Of a stretch of DNA of 64,000 nt, positions 25,867-35,395 are shown one piece after another (the first letter of the stretch is position 1; every line of letters starts with the position of its first letter). Under the pieces are notes generated by a model. That model was given only the letters and a program-made list of their open reading frames with translations. It did no database searches and was not told the DNA's origin. The stretch spans positions 1-64,000 of the forward strand of contig NZ_VEGP01000021.1 of NCBI RefSeq assembly GCF_007679495.1, read 5' to 3'. The position numbers were made by a program, and so were the translations under genes. The stretch comes from Paenibacillus sp. 32O-W (GTDB lineage Bacteria; Bacillota; Bacilli; Paenibacillales; NBRC-103111).

Positions 25867-26670
25867 TCACGACACCTTATGCTCAATACGCAGCTTGTCC
25901 GCCACCATTGCGATAAATTCGCTGTTGGTCGGCTTAGCTTTGCTGATGTTGATCGTATAACCGAACAAGTGCGAGATGGAATCGATATTGCCGCGCGTCC
26001 AGGCTACTTCAATAGCATGGCGAATGGCTCTCTCCACCCGGCTCGGAGTCGTCTTATACCTCTCCGCAATGGCCGGGTATAATGTCTTGGTAATGGCGCC
26101 CAAAATTTCGATGTTGTTGTAGACCATCGTTATCGCTTCGCGCAAATATTGATAGCCCTTAATGTGGGCAGGTACTCCGATTTCATGGATAATGCTTGTA
26201 ATATTGGCATCCAGATTGCGGCCCTTCGTCATTGGAACAACATTGCTCTTCGAAGAAGAAGCGGCAGTGGAAGTGACCGAGTTCTGGTTATTGGCGACGA
26301 GTTGCCGGATACGGCTGGTCAGCACTTCCATGTCAAACGGCTTCAAAATATAATAAGAAGCACCGAGCTGTACAGCTTTCTGCGTGATGGTCTCCTGCCC
26401 GAATGCGGTCAGCATTATAATTTTCGGTTGAGGCGACAAATTCATCTCGCGCAGCTTCTCCAGCACGCCCAAACCGTCCAGATGCGGCATTATAATGTCC
26501 AGGATCAGAATGTCCGGAACCTTATCCTGCTGTTCAATCAAACGAAGAACTTCATTTCCGTTATAAGCAACGCCAGTAACTTCCATATCCTCTTGGTTAT
26601 CAATAAACTCCGAAAGCAAGTTTGTAAATTCCCGGTTGTCATCCGCTAACAGCACTTCGATCTTTTGCAA
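25867..26670 (-). CDS. spo0A: Stage 0 sporulation protein A, master response regulator
   Basis: A 267-residue Spo0A. The receiver domain (about 1-120) has the acidic pair Asp10-Asp11, the phosphoacceptor Asp58 ([13 protein letters not shown]) and the conserved Lys of ILKPFDME. A Ser/Thr-rich linker follows, then the C-terminal DNA-binding domain (about 150-267) with the [15 protein letters not shown] helix. Phospho-Spo0A binds 0A boxes and commits the cell to sporulation. The start codon is TTG with AAGGAGG eight bases upstream. Two perfect 0A boxes upstream point to autoregulation. It is followed by its own terminator and precedes spoIVB in the usual order. Confidence 0.97.
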   Translation of the reverse strand: MQKIEVLLADDNREFTNLLSEFIDNQEDMEVTGVAYNGNEVLRLIEQQDKVPDILILDIIMPHLDGLGVLEKLREMNLSPQPKIIMLTAFGQETITQKAVQLGASYYILKPFDMEVLTSRIRQLVANNQNSVTSTAASSSKSNVVPMTKGRNLDANITSIIHEIGVPAHIKGYQYLREAITMVYNNIEILGAITKTLYPAIAERYKTTPSRVERAIRHAIEVAWTRGNIDSISHLFGYTINISKAKPTNSEFIAMVADKLRIEHKVS

Positions 26671-26720
26671 GCTATTATCCTCCTTATGAACTGGAATGAG
26701 AGCTTCTTACCTTAAACCAT

Positions 26721-26753
26721 TTCGACATCTGAATTTAAATTCCTGCTGTCGAA
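26721..26753. promoter_or_regulatory. Two 0A boxes upstream of spo0A
   Basis: TTCGACA at 26721-26727 and its reverse complement TGTCGAA at 26747-26753 are both perfect matches to the Spo0A box, facing each other 19 bp apart, 50 to 83 bp upstream of the TTG start. B. subtilis spo0A is likewise autoregulated through 0A boxes. Between them the minus strand reads CAGGAATTT, a possible sigma-H -35 element, which I hold with low confidence. Confidence 0.7.
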
Positions 26754-26872
26754 AATTATTTTTCTTTCTTTTTTTTCGGTAATGATTTATAATTAATAAT
26801 TTTAGTTATATTTCTTTCTTTTTCTACAAAATCCCACAAAACCGGCGTTTTGTTTAGACAAATTCCGCAAAA

Positions 26873-26898
26873 ATAAAAAAAGCCCCTATTCTGGGGCT
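26873..26898 (-). terminator. Terminator of spoIVB
   Basis: AGCCCC and GGGGCT (26881-26898) form a six-pair stem followed on the minus strand by TTTTTTTATTTT. The stem reaches into the spoIVB stop codon. Confidence 0.8.
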
Positions 26899-28228
26899 AC
26901 GCAGCATTTTCTTTATTGGCATTCGGATTTCTCAGTAAAATTCCCGCATCCTGCAGCATCCATTCAATATAACAGCCATAGCCTGAGCTCGGGTCATTAA
27001 CAAATACGTGAGTCACCGCTCCAATCAGCTTGCCGTTCTGAATAATCGGGCTTCCGCTCATGCCCTGCACGATTCCTCCGGTCTTATCCAACAGTCTCTG
27101 ATCGGTTATTTTAATTACGAGTCCTTTGGTTGCCGGAAACTCCTGCTTTGCTGCATGCATAATTTCAATATCGAATTTCTCGACCTTCTGGCCGTTCACT
27201 ACAGTGTAAATATGTGCAGGTCCTTCCTTTACTTCCTCGGCAAAAGCTACCGGGATCGGTTTGTGCTCCAGTCCATGGTCAGGCTGCTGGAACATCCGGC
27301 CGAAAATACCGAAAGGCGTATTTTTCTCAATGTTTCCAATCACTTTGCTCTCCTTGAAGAAATGAGCTCTCTTCTCCCCCGGTTCTCCGCTTTGGCTTTT
27401 GGAAATGGAGGTAACGTTGGAATGAACAATCTCGCCGCCCCCCACTTCAATAGGCGTTTGGGCATCCATGTCGGTAATGACATGTCCTAGAGCACCATAC
27501 ACCCCCTGATCCTGAGCATAGAAGGTTAATGTTCCGACACCTGCAGCAGAATCACGAATATAAAGTCCGAGACGGTAAGCCTTATCGATGAAATCATAAG
27601 CGGGCTGCAAGGAAACATCGAATTGTTCTTTGTTCCGTTTCACGGTCAGCTTCAACGGCTGATTGGATTCGCCGGCTTTCTTGACCAGCTCCCCTACTTT
27701 GGTGACATCGTTAATGGCCACCCCGTTAATGCCTGTAATCAGATCTCCCACCTGAATCTTCGCTTCCTCCCCCGGGGATACCTTCTTATCCTCGGATACC
27801 GGCACCAGATGATGCCCGACGACAAGAATTCCGGACGATTTTAATTTAACGCCAATCGTCTGTCCGCCCGGGATGACCTTCAGATCGGGAACGACATTCA
27901 CTTTGACTGTCTTTAGCGGAATTTTGCCAAACAGCTTGACCTTCATTTCCGTCTGTCCCACTTTTTCCGACTGAAGGGTGAATGGTTCCTTCAAATTCAA
28001 TTCGAACGAAGGCTGGGAGGAGCCGTTCACTTTGATGATTCCCGGGTCTTTGACACTCACTTGCGCCTGAACAGGCATAGACAATGCCAACTGCTTGCCT
28101 TGTCCCGAAAAGATGTGCAGCTCCTCGGGGAATGCCGCAAAACTTTGGAAAGGTGCGGAGACGCTGATTAAACCTACGAAGAAGACGAGGAGTAATCCAA
28201 TCCATCTTGTTCTGTTGCTGGGGTTCAA
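26897..28228 (-). CDS. spoIVB: SpoIVB serine peptidase
   Basis: A 443-residue S55-family peptidase secreted by the forespore; it cleaves SpoIVFA and so releases sigma-K activation in the mother cell. An N-terminal membrane segment (IGLLLVFFVGLISVSAPF) acts as anchor or signal. A PDZ domain lies at about 140-215 with the GEEAKIQVGDLITGINGV segment. The catalytic domain has Ser in IVQGMSGSPIIQNG and a probable His in LGHVITDMD. I place the start at TTG 28228, nine bases after GGGAG; a GTG three codons earlier is too close to that site. It sits between recN and spo0A as in Bacillus. Confidence 0.95.
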   Translation of the reverse strand: MNPSNRTRWIGLLLVFFVGLISVSAPFQSFAAFPEELHIFSGQGKQLALSMPVQAQVSVKDPGIIKVNGSSQPSFELNLKEPFTLQSEKVGQTEMKVKLFGKIPLKTVKVNVVPDLKVIPGGQTIGVKLKSSGILVVGHHLVPVSEDKKVSPGEEAKIQVGDLITGINGVAINDVTKVGELVKKAGESNQPLKLTVKRNKEQFDVSLQPAYDFIDKAYRLGLYIRDSAAGVGTLTFYAQDQGVYGALGHVITDMDAQTPIEVGGGEIVHSNVTSISKSQSGEPGEKRAHFFKESKVIGNIEKNTPFGIFGRMFQQPDHGLEHKPIPVAFAEEVKEGPAHIYTVVNGQKVEKFDIEIMHAAKQEFPATKGLVIKITDQRLLDKTGGIVQGMSGSPIIQNGKLIGAVTHVFVNDPSSGYGCYIEWMLQDAGILLRNPNANKENAA

Positions 28229-28347
28229 ACATACCACGCTCCCTTACTTCTGCTGCCTGACGAGGCTTGTCGTCAAAAGCGTACCTATAAGTTAACCCCA
28301 GCCAAATCGTTTTATTACTGTAAATGATGCCACGAAAGACAAGGAAA

Positions 28348-30096
28348 TTAACGGCTTGGCGCTTCTTCGGAAGCCTTTCTGTCCATAGCCAAACGGATCA
28401 TTTCCTGGGCATGATGAAGGGTGGTTTCGGTCACCTCGACTCCGCCGAGCATTCTGGCCAGCTCGACTATACGGCCTTGCTCGTCCAAAGCGGTCACAAG
28501 GGTGAACGTCCGCTCCCCTTCCACCTCTTTGCGTATAAGGTAATGTCCGTCCGCCATGCAGGCTACTTGGGGCAAATGAGTAATGGAGAAAACCTGGCAT
28601 TCCCTGGAAAGCCGGGACAATTTCTCCGCTATGGCCTGGGCGGCCCTGCCGCTTACTCCTGTATCCACTTCGTCAAATACCAATACAGGAATTTGATCGA
28701 CTTTGGCGAAGATCGTCTTCATCGCGAGCATGACGCGCGACAATTCTCCTCCCGAAGCAATTTTGCTAAGCGGCCGCAGAGGCTCGCCGGGATTGGCGGA
28801 TAGGACGAACTCCACCTGATCGATTCCATTAGAGCCGATCCGGACGTTCTGACCATCTAAGGAAGGACCGTTAGGGTCTTCCATTCTATCTACCCGAACC
28901 GCTATTCGGGTGCGTTCCATATGTAAATCTTGCAGCTCACGCTCTATGCTTGAGGCCAGCTTGACCGCCGCCTCCTTGCGCAGAGAGGAAAGACGCTCGG
29001 CCTTGGCCATCACTTCTGCCCTTAATTCCGTCCATTCCTTCTGAAGCTTGAGCATCGTCTCATCCTTATTTTCCAGAAGCTCCAGTTCCTTCTGAATTTG
29101 CTCCAAATATGCTAGGATTTCCTCCGTGCTTTGACCGTATTTTCGTTTAAAGGAAGAAATCAAATCCAGTCTCTGTTCAATTTCCTCCAGCCTTATTGGA
29201 TTGAATTCAATTTGCTCCCGGTAATCGCGAAGCTGGTAAGCGGCATCCTCAAGCTGATAAAATGCCGATTGAATCTGCTCAACCAACGGTTGAAGGACCT
29301 TGGAATCCACTCTGGCTATATCCTGCAGCTTCTGAATGCATTTGCCCACCGCGTCCAATGCACTTCGTCCGCCACCGCCATAAATGGAATCGTAAGCCTC
29401 CGTCACACTCTGGAACAATTTTTCCGCATTTCCTAGCTTGTGCTTTTCTTCCGATAACCATTCATCCTCTCCGGCTTTTAATTCGGCTGCGGAAATCTCC
29501 TCTACCTGAAACCGGTACAAATCCTGAAGATGAAGCGCTTCCCTGGCGGATTCCTGCAATTCCTTCAACTGCTTCTGCAAACTCTTGTATTTTGTATACG
29601 CGGCCTGATATTCCTCTTTGGCGGCTTGGAGTGTCTTACCGCCGTACAGATCCAGCCAATGTATATGCTGCTCCGGCTTCATCAGAGACTGATGCTCATG
29701 CTGCCCGTGTATGTTCACCAGCCATTCCCCGGCTTCGCGCAGCATGGACAGATTGGCCAATTGCCCGTTAATACGGCTGACACTCTTGCCTTGGGCCGAT
29801 ACTTCCCTGCGGATGACCAGATGCTCTTCCCGCGAAGCCTCAATCCCCAGCTGCGCCAGTACATCCCAAACGGGATGATCCGGTTCCAGATCGAATAAGG
29901 CTTCGATCTCCGCCTTATCGCATCCATAGCGGACAAGCTCCGAGGAACTGCGACCTCCGGCGATCAGTCCAAGAGCGTCAATAATAATGGATTTTCCGGC
30001 TCCCGTCTCCCCCGTCAGCACTTGAAAGCCTTCCCGGAAAGAAAGCTGGACCGATTCGATAACAGCCAAATTGCGGATGGACAGTTCTGCTAACAT
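28348..30096 (-). CDS. recN: DNA repair protein RecN
   Basis: A 582-residue SMC-like ATPase for double-strand-break repair. Walker A is TGETGAGKSI near residue 30, a long coiled coil fills the middle (about 160-380), and the ABC signature ASGGELSRVMLA and Walker B LVFDEVDTGV lie in the C-terminal head. GGGAGG precedes the ATG. It sits between argR and spoIVB. No LexA-type box was found directly upstream. Confidence 0.95.
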   Translation of the reverse strand: MLAELSIRNLAVIESVQLSFREGFQVLTGETGAGKSIIIDALGLIAGGRSSSELVRYGCDKAEIEALFDLEPDHPVWDVLAQLGIEASREEHLVIRREVSAQGKSVSRINGQLANLSMLREAGEWLVNIHGQHEHQSLMKPEQHIHWLDLYGGKTLQAAKEEYQAAYTKYKSLQKQLKELQESAREALHLQDLYRFQVEEISAAELKAGEDEWLSEEKHKLGNAEKLFQSVTEAYDSIYGGGGRSALDAVGKCIQKLQDIARVDSKVLQPLVEQIQSAFYQLEDAAYQLRDYREQIEFNPIRLEEIEQRLDLISSFKRKYGQSTEEILAYLEQIQKELELLENKDETMLKLQKEWTELRAEVMAKAERLSSLRKEAAVKLASSIERELQDLHMERTRIAVRVDRMEDPNGPSLDGQNVRIGSNGIDQVEFVLSANPGEPLRPLSKIASGGELSRVMLAMKTIFAKVDQIPVLVFDEVDTGVSGRAAQAIAEKLSRLSRECQVFSITHLPQVACMADGHYLIRKEVEGERTFTLVTALDEQGRIVELARMLGGVEVTETTLHHAQEMIRLAMDRKASEEAPSR

Positions 30097-30205
30097 ATAT
30101 AGCCTCCCATGCAGCTCAGTAATTTAAACTAACGGCTCTAGTTAATTGACCTAATGCTTCTGCCTAGTAGCCCTTTAATCAAATTTCAATATTTCGCCAA
30201 GCCCC

Positions 30206-30655
30206 TTAAGAAATCATGCCGTGGATGCGGTCTACCACCTGTTTGCTCTGTTCCTTGCTCCGGCATATAATGAGGATTGTATCGTCGCCGCAAATCGTGC
30301 CCATGACCTCCTCCCATTCCAAGTTGTCCATCAAGGCTCCGATCGCATTGGCCGTTCCCGGCATACATTTCATAACGACTAGATTGTCCGTGAAATCAAT
30401 TCCTACATAATGATCGGTCAGAGACCTCTTCAAACGATAAGACGGGTTAAAATGCTTGTCCTGAGGAAGAGAATACTTATACCGGCCGTCATTCAAAGGA
30501 GTCTTCACCAATTGGAGCTCCTTAATATCCCTTGAAACGGTCGCCTGCGTAACCTGAAAGCCCGCCTGCCGCAAAGCATCTACCAATTCATCCTGCGTCT
30601 CAATTTCCTGACTGGCTAAAATTTCGCGTATCTTAATATGTCTTTGTCCTTTCAC
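30206..30655 (-). CDS. argR: Arginine repressor
   Basis: A 149-residue ArgR/AhrC. The N-terminal winged helix has [18 protein letters not shown] and the recognition part [15 protein letters not shown], and the C-terminal hexamerisation and arginine-binding domain has the [14 protein letters not shown] motif. With bound arginine it represses biosynthesis and activates catabolism. The start is GTG at 30655, which directly follows the TAA of the upstream membrane-protein gene; AAAGGTGA provides the ribosome site, so translation is linked. It precedes recN as in Bacillus. Confidence 0.95.
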   Translation of the reverse strand: MKGQRHIKIREILASQEIETQDELVDALRQAGFQVTQATVSRDIKELQLVKTPLNDGRYKYSLPQDKHFNPSYRLKRSLTDHYVGIDFTDNLVVMKCMPGTANAIGALMDNLEWEEVMGTICGDDTILIICRSKEQSKQVVDRIHGMIS

Positions 30656-31123
30656 TTAATCATCACCTTTATCTCCATCGATTTCAAATCGAATATTATG
30701 AATTGTGCGAAGCTTCGGATCGACATAGAGAATTCCTTCCGCTTCCTTGAATATTAAAGCATAAGGCATCAGCCGATCTCTCAACCCGCTCCCCGTCATA
30801 TCCAACGGCATACGCTCCTTGGCCAGCTTGACAACATATAGTCCGTTATCCTTGCGGGCGAAATGATCGACGAAAAGCCGGCTTTGGTATTCCTGTTCAT
30901 CATTAACCATAATATGAATATTTACTCTGCGCTTCAAGGTCATCACTTCATAGCCCGACTCTTCCAGCAAGGCTACAGCGTCCGTTACCGGAATTTCCTC
31001 ATCGACTTCAATTTCCCATTCAGTCTCCGGAGGCTTGCTCCACCATCGGCGGAGCCGCGACCATCCCCAAACGATAAGAAGAACCAAAATGAGAAGAAGG
31101 ATGTACCGATCGATATTTTGCAT
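30656..31123 (-). CDS. Hypothetical membrane-anchored protein between tlyA and argR
   Basis: A 155-residue protein I do not recognise. One membrane helix lies at about residues 7-22 (YILLLILVLLIVWGWS), followed by a basic stretch (RLRRWWSK) and a soluble domain of about 120 residues with acidic segments such as TEWEIEVDEEIPVTD. The topology suggests an N-terminal anchor. The ATG at 31123 has GAGGTG upstream. Its stop abuts the argR start. The conserved flanks have no such gene in B. subtilis, so it is a lineage addition. No catalytic motif is visible. Confidence 0.65.
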   Translation of the reverse strand: MQNIDRYILLLILVLLIVWGWSRLRRWWSKPPETEWEIEVDEEIPVTDAVALLEESGYEVMTLKRRVNIHIMVNDEQEYQSRLFVDHFARKDNGLYVVKLAKERMPLDMTGSGLRDRLMPYALIFKEAEGILYVDPKLRTIHNIRFEIDGDKGDD

Positions 31124-31203
31124 CCCATCACCTCGGTACAATTATTCTCTTTCGAGATCCGAAATTCCTTTAACAAGCCGTCAAATTTTCTGTTCCATGC
31201 AAA

Positions 31204-31238
31204 GATAAACGGCTATCGTCGTCCTTCGGACAAGCGCG
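31204..31238. repeat. Copy 2 of the 35-bp hairpin repeat
   Basis: It matches 127-161 at 32 of 35 bases in the same orientation. It lies just beyond the tlyA terminator T-tract. One difference falls in the loop (TTC for TTT), leaving the GTCC/GGAC core stem intact. Confidence 0.55.
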
Positions 31239-31245
31239 ATTGCAA

Positions 31246-31272
31246 CAAAAAAACCCATCATTCCGATGGGTT
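31246..31272 (-). terminator. Terminator of the xseA-tlyA unit
   Basis: AACCCATC and GATGGGTT (31252-31272) form an eight-pair stem, with a T-tract following on the minus strand (31253-31246). It overlaps the tlyA stop codon, so it probably ends the transcript carrying ispA, OLE, oapA, dxs and tlyA. Confidence 0.75.
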
Positions 31273-32094
31273 CCCCACTAATGTATTAGCAGCCTCATTA
31301 ACGACTTCACTGATCAATCCGTTCATTCCAGCCGGTATCTCCCCTGCAGTGTCAGCGAGCCTCCAATAAGCCAGAAACTCGATGTTTCCTTCCCCTCCGG
31401 TTATCGGTGAGAAGGTCAGCCCCTGAAGCGCGAATCCTAATTGTGATGCATAATCGAGAATATCGGTGAGAACCTCCCGATGAACGTCCTGGCTGCGGAC
31501 GACCCCCGATGGGCCGACCTGACCTCTGTCCGCTTCAAATTGCGGCTTGATCAGCGCCACGGTTTCCGAGCCCGCTGCCAGTATAGCCTTAAGAGGAGGC
31601 AGGATGAGCTTCAGCGAAATAAACGAAACGTCAATCGATGCGAATTCCGGCTTCGGGCCTTGCAGCGCATCCGGCTCCAAATAACGGAAGTTCGTCCGCT
31701 CCATAACACACACCCGCTTATCGCTGCGAATAGCCCAATCGAGCTGATTATAACCGACATCAACGGCATAGACATAGGAAGCGCCGTGCCGGAGGGCACA
31801 GTCGGTAAAGCCGCCGGTAGAGGCTCCTATATCCAGCATCACCTTGTCCCGAAGATCGATCCCGAAGGTCCGGAGAGCTTTCTCCAGCTTAAGCCCTCCA
31901 CGACTTACATAGGGATGAGAGGCGCCTTTGACCCGCAGCGCGGAAGAACGGGGAACCTTGGTCCCCGCTTTCTCCACACGTTCCTCACCGACGAAGACTA
32001 TTCCGGCCATGATGGCTGCTTTAGCTTTCTCCTGGCTGTCATAATAGCCTCGCTCCACTAACAGCAAATCAATTCTTTCTTTATCCGAAGGCAT
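31258..32094 (-). CDS. tlyA: TlyA-family rRNA 2'-O-methyltransferase (YqxC)
   Basis: A 278-residue protein with an N-terminal S4 RNA-binding domain (about 4-65, RIDLLLVERGYYDSQEKAKA) and a C-terminal FtsJ-type Rossmann methyltransferase with the SAM loop MLDIGASTGGFTDCAL. Members methylate cytidine 2'-OH in 16S and/or 23S rRNA. The start MPSDKERIDLL aligns with Bacillus YqxC; a TTG four codons upstream is an alternative. It follows dxs closely, as in B. subtilis, and ends in a terminator. Confidence 0.92.
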   Translation of the reverse strand: MPSDKERIDLLLVERGYYDSQEKAKAAIMAGIVFVGEERVEKAGTKVPRSSALRVKGASHPYVSRGGLKLEKALRTFGIDLRDKVMLDIGASTGGFTDCALRHGASYVYAVDVGYNQLDWAIRSDKRVCVMERTNFRYLEPDALQGPKPEFASIDVSFISLKLILPPLKAILAAGSETVALIKPQFEADRGQVGPSGVVRSQDVHREVLTDILDYASQLGFALQGLTFSPITGGEGNIEFLAYWRLADTAGEIPAGMNGLISEVVNEAANTLVGNPSE

Positions 32095-32115
32095 TCCCTT
32101 ATCCAATTCTCCGTT

Positions 32116-33999
32116 CTAGGCTCTGACTTTTTTGCGGGGCAGCATGGCCTGAATTTGCAGCGCGATATTTTCGGGAGTGAGCCCGACCTCTGTCCGCTGT
32201 TCAGCAATGCTTCCATGCTCTACAAAATAATCCGGCACTCCGATCGGCTTAATCTGCATTCCATAAATACCTTTATTCGCATAGAACTCGAGCACCGCAC
32301 TTCCGAAGCCGCCCATTGCTGCGCCTTCTTCCATGGTGATTATGTTGATCCGCTCTTTAGCCAATTGCAGCAGCATTGCTTCATCCAATGGCTTGATGAA
32401 GCGGGCGTTAATTACACGCACATTCATCCCTTGCGGCTTCAACAGCTCAGCCGCCTGCTCGGCAAGCTGCACCATCGGTCCAACCGCGAGAATCGCGTAA
32501 CCGGCACCTTCCCTTACGACTTCCCACGTCCCTATCGGTATGGGCTTCATCTGCTCATCCATCGCCACACCCAGACCATTGATCCTCGGATAGCGTACAG
32601 CAATCGGCCCATCGTTGTACTCAAGGGCAGTTTTCAGCATATGGCGCAATTCGTTCTCGTCCTTGGGCATCATCAGCACCATATTCGGAATGCTTCTTAA
32701 ATAAGCAATATCATACACACCTTGATGGGTTTCCCCATCGGGTCCAACGAACCCCGCACGGTCAATGGCGAAGGCGACGTTCAGATTTTGCCGGCAAATA
32801 TCGTGCACCACCTGGTCATACGCTCTCTGCAGGAAGGTCGAATAGACCGCGAATACCGGCTTCATTCCTTCACCCGCCAGAGCCCCGCAGAGGGTGGCGG
32901 CATGCTGCTCGGCGATACCGACATCAATCATCCGGTTTGGAAAACGTTCAGCGAATTTAAGCAGACCGGAGCCAGCCGACATCGCGGGAGTCACCGCAAT
33001 AATCCGGGAATCTTGTTCTGCCAGCTCGATAAGCGTACTGCCGAACACTTCGGTATACATTGGCGGACCTACCGATTTCAGCATCTGGCCGGACTCGATT
33101 TTGTAAGGGCTCGCTCCGTGCCAAGCCTGAGAGTTGGCCTCCGCCGGCTTGTAGCCTTTGCCCTTAATGGTAACGACATGCAGCAAGACGGGACCATCCA
33201 CCTTATCCGCCTGCTGGAACGAATCCAACAGAAGAGGAAGGTTATGCCCGTCAATCGGCCCCATATAAGTGAAGCCCAGCTCCTCAAAAAGCACTCCGTT
33301 CACTAACAAATATTTGAAGCTGTCTTTTATTTTCTCGGCTTTCTTGGCCAAAGAATCCCCGATGGCGGGAATTTTCTTTAATATATTCTCGACCTCTTCC
33401 TTGGCCTTCTTGTAATGCTTATCCGATCGAATCCGGCTCAAATAATTATGAATAGCGCCGACATTCGGAGCAATGGACATTTCATTGTCATTCAGGACAA
33501 CGATCATCCTCTTCTTCTCATGACCGATATGATTCATGGCTTCCAGGGCCATACCCCCGGTCATAGCTCCGTCTCCGATAACGGCGATAATTTTATTATC
33601 CTCGCCCTTCAAATCCCGGGCAACCGCCATCCCCATAGCAGCGGACAGAGAGGTGCTGCTGTGGCCGGCCTCCCATACATCGTGCTCGCTTTCGGATTTT
33701 TTGACAAAGCCGCACAAGCCCTTGTACTTGCGCAGGGTATGGAATTGATCCTTGCGTCCGGTCAATATCTTATGTACGTAGGACTGGTGGCCTACGTCGT
33801 AAATAAATTTGTCTTTCGGGCTATCAAACAAATAGTGCATCGCCAGCGTAAGCTCAACAACACCCAAGTTTGGGGCGAGGTGGCCCCCGGTGACCGAAAG
33901 CTTTTCAATTAAAAATTGACGGATTTCATCGGCCAAAATTTCCAATTCAGCTACGGACAGCCTCTTTAAATCTTCAGGCTGATTCACTAGTTCGAGCAC
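32116..33999 (-). CDS. dxs: 1-deoxy-D-xylulose-5-phosphate synthase
   Basis: A 627-residue transketolase-like enzyme that condenses pyruvate and glyceraldehyde 3-phosphate, the entry step of the MEP isoprenoid pathway. The thiamine-diphosphate motif [16 protein letters not shown] begins near residue 150, the glyceraldehyde-binding region is [14 protein letters not shown], and the C-terminal transketolase domain is complete. The start is GTG at 33999 with a GAGGGA site; it overlaps the end of oapA by 26 bp. It lies in the same unit as ispA and OLE RNA, so isoprenoid supply and OLE are coexpressed. Confidence 0.96.
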   Translation of the reverse strand: MLELVNQPEDLKRLSVAELEILADEIRQFLIEKLSVTGGHLAPNLGVVELTLAMHYLFDSPKDKFIYDVGHQSYVHKILTGRKDQFHTLRKYKGLCGFVKKSESEHDVWEAGHSSTSLSAAMGMAVARDLKGEDNKIIAVIGDGAMTGGMALEAMNHIGHEKKRMIVVLNDNEMSIAPNVGAIHNYLSRIRSDKHYKKAKEEVENILKKIPAIGDSLAKKAEKIKDSFKYLLVNGVLFEELGFTYMGPIDGHNLPLLLDSFQQADKVDGPVLLHVVTIKGKGYKPAEANSQAWHGASPYKIESGQMLKSVGPPMYTEVFGSTLIELAEQDSRIIAVTPAMSAGSGLLKFAERFPNRMIDVGIAEQHAATLCGALAGEGMKPVFAVYSTFLQRAYDQVVHDICRQNLNVAFAIDRAGFVGPDGETHQGVYDIAYLRSIPNMVLMMPKDENELRHMLKTALEYNDGPIAVRYPRINGLGVAMDEQMKPIPIGTWEVVREGAGYAILAVGPMVQLAEQAAELLKPQGMNVRVINARFIKPLDEAMLLQLAKERINIITMEEGAAMGGFGSAVLEFYANKGIYGMQIKPIGVPDYFVEHGSIAEQRTEVGLTPENIALQIQAMLPRKKVRA

Positions 34000-34612
34000 G
34001 TTTATTCCCTCGCTTCCCGTTGAGTGATTTGCGCTTCCGCTTTTTCGGGTTAAAGAATCGAATCTTCAGATGACGCTCCAGATAATAGAATAATTTCCCG
34101 ATCATGAGCACGATATCCGTTGAATAATGGATAGCAAACGATTTACCCATCGCTTTGCCGCCGACGGTCAAGGCCGAAACCAATGCCGTAAAAACTACGC
34201 TGACCGCAATGCTTAGCGCCTGGCTGCTGCTCCCGATGTTGCCCATCAGCTTGATCACGACAACTGCGGATGCCGCACCGCTAATCACCCCGGATATATC
34301 CCCTACAACGTCATTACAAAAGTTCGAAAACCGATCCGCATTGCGGACAATGTATATGGAATGCTTAGAACCCCTGACCCGTTCCGATGCCATTCCGTGA
34401 AAAGGGGCCTCACTGGCCGCCGCGGCAGCCAAGCCCAATATATCAAAAAAGACTCCGATCAGAACCAGCACTAAAACAATAATCATCCCGACGCCCCAGG
34501 AAACTCCTTCGAGAACAGATGTCGAGGTAACCGTAAACAGGCTGGCCAGAAGGAAGGTGACAACCGATATAAAAATACTCCATTTCATGGAGTGCCTTAA
34601 CGAATATTTCAT
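33974..34612 (-). CDS. oapA: OapA, OLE RNA-associated membrane protein (DUF21-like)
   Basis: A 212-residue membrane protein with about four helices (near 11-29, 38-59, 100-122 and 130-150 in this start) and a strongly basic tail ([23 protein letters not shown]) suited to RNA contact. It follows the OLE RNA directly and precedes dxs, the arrangement described for B. halodurans OapA, which carries OLE RNA to the membrane. The loop [15 protein letters not shown] has Asp and Asn seven residues apart, like the residues altered in a reported dominant-negative OapA; that match is from memory. Neither the ATG at 34612 nor one at 34633 has a strong ribosome site, so the start is uncertain. Confidence 0.85.
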   Translation of the reverse strand: MKYSLRHSMKWSIFISVVTFLLASLFTVTSTSVLEGVSWGVGMIIVLVLVLIGVFFDILGLAAAAASEAPFHGMASERVRGSKHSIYIVRNADRFSNFCNDVVGDISGVISGAASAVVVIKLMGNIGSSSQALSIAVSVVFTALVSALTVGGKAMGKSFAIHYSTDIVLMIGKLFYYLERHLKIRFFNPKKRKRKSLNGKRGNKRARTSESA

Positions 34613-34671
34613 TATTCGAAAACCGTCTCCCATTCCATGGATTGGAGTGGCAGCTTCTTGAGTAAACGCTG

Positions 34672-35305
34672 TGGCTTAGGTCCAGTAGGTTTTCCCAGAC
34701 AAGTCTCCCTGTCGTCGCCGACAGGGCGGTTTCCCTTTATGCCTGTCTTGACGCCGTCACCGACCGCCAGACTGGATTACCACTTAGTCCACACTATAAT
34801 CCCCAAAAAGCCTCACGAAAGTGAACAGTCTAGGAGTTTTCCTCAGCAGTCCTTAACCATTCCTTAGCCTCTTTTGCAAGCCAGATTTCATACAGCATCC
34901 AGCCACTGTTTTTTTGGCCGAAAAAACAGTGTCCTACTTTCTGTAATCCCCTCTGACTCACTCAAGGCAGGCTACGCTGCACGCAAGCCGTTTTAGTATA
35001 CATGGGCTGACCGCCCTGATACAAGTGAGGCTCGCCTTTGCAGGTTCATACCCCAAGCCGTAGCCGAGCGCACGGTGGCGCAAAAGCCACGAACTTGGGC
35101 CTCCGCGGAAGTAGGGTCAACGCCCACATGCCTTTGTGGATCGCCCTCCAACCTTAACTCCCAGCATCAGCCCCCAACTGGGCGTTAGAAGCCAACACCA
35201 GGAACTTCATCGATGTGCCCTTTGGCGAATTTTTAGGCCCGCCCTCAGAAATGGTAGACTGACTAGAATACTGCGCCACCCTATAATGACTACCATTATA
35301 GCACA
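34672..35305 (-). ncRNA. ole: OLE RNA (ornate, large, extremophilic)
   Basis: The 780-bp interval between ispA and oapA has no credible gene but is rich in structure and lies in the canonical ispA-ole-oapA-dxs order. On the minus strand I see a 5' hairpin with arms CTATAATG/CATTATAG (35281-35301), a CCCAG/CTGGG hairpin, a long hairpin with arms CACTGTTTTTT/AAAAAACAGTG (34904-34931), and near the 3' end an eight-pair stem CCCTGTCG/CGACAGGG closed by a GCGA tetraloop (34707-34726). The length of about 630 nt fits the OLE class. OLE RNAs form a membrane ribonucleoprotein with OapA and affect tolerance to alcohol, cold and Mg. The ends are approximate. Identity rests on context and structure, not on a covariance-model search. 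Confidence 0.85.
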
Positions 35306-35395
35306 GGAGTCAAATCCTTCTCAATGGAAGCCTTCTTACAGAAAAATGGGGTATCCGTCCAAATAAGCGCAAATCTCCTGCGTAAAGCGCTTCTA

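Noticed and set aside
34637-35366. Short plus-strand frames in the ispA-oapA gap
   Set aside because: They have no ribosome sites or recognisable motifs, and the minus strand of the interval is explained by structured OLE RNA.
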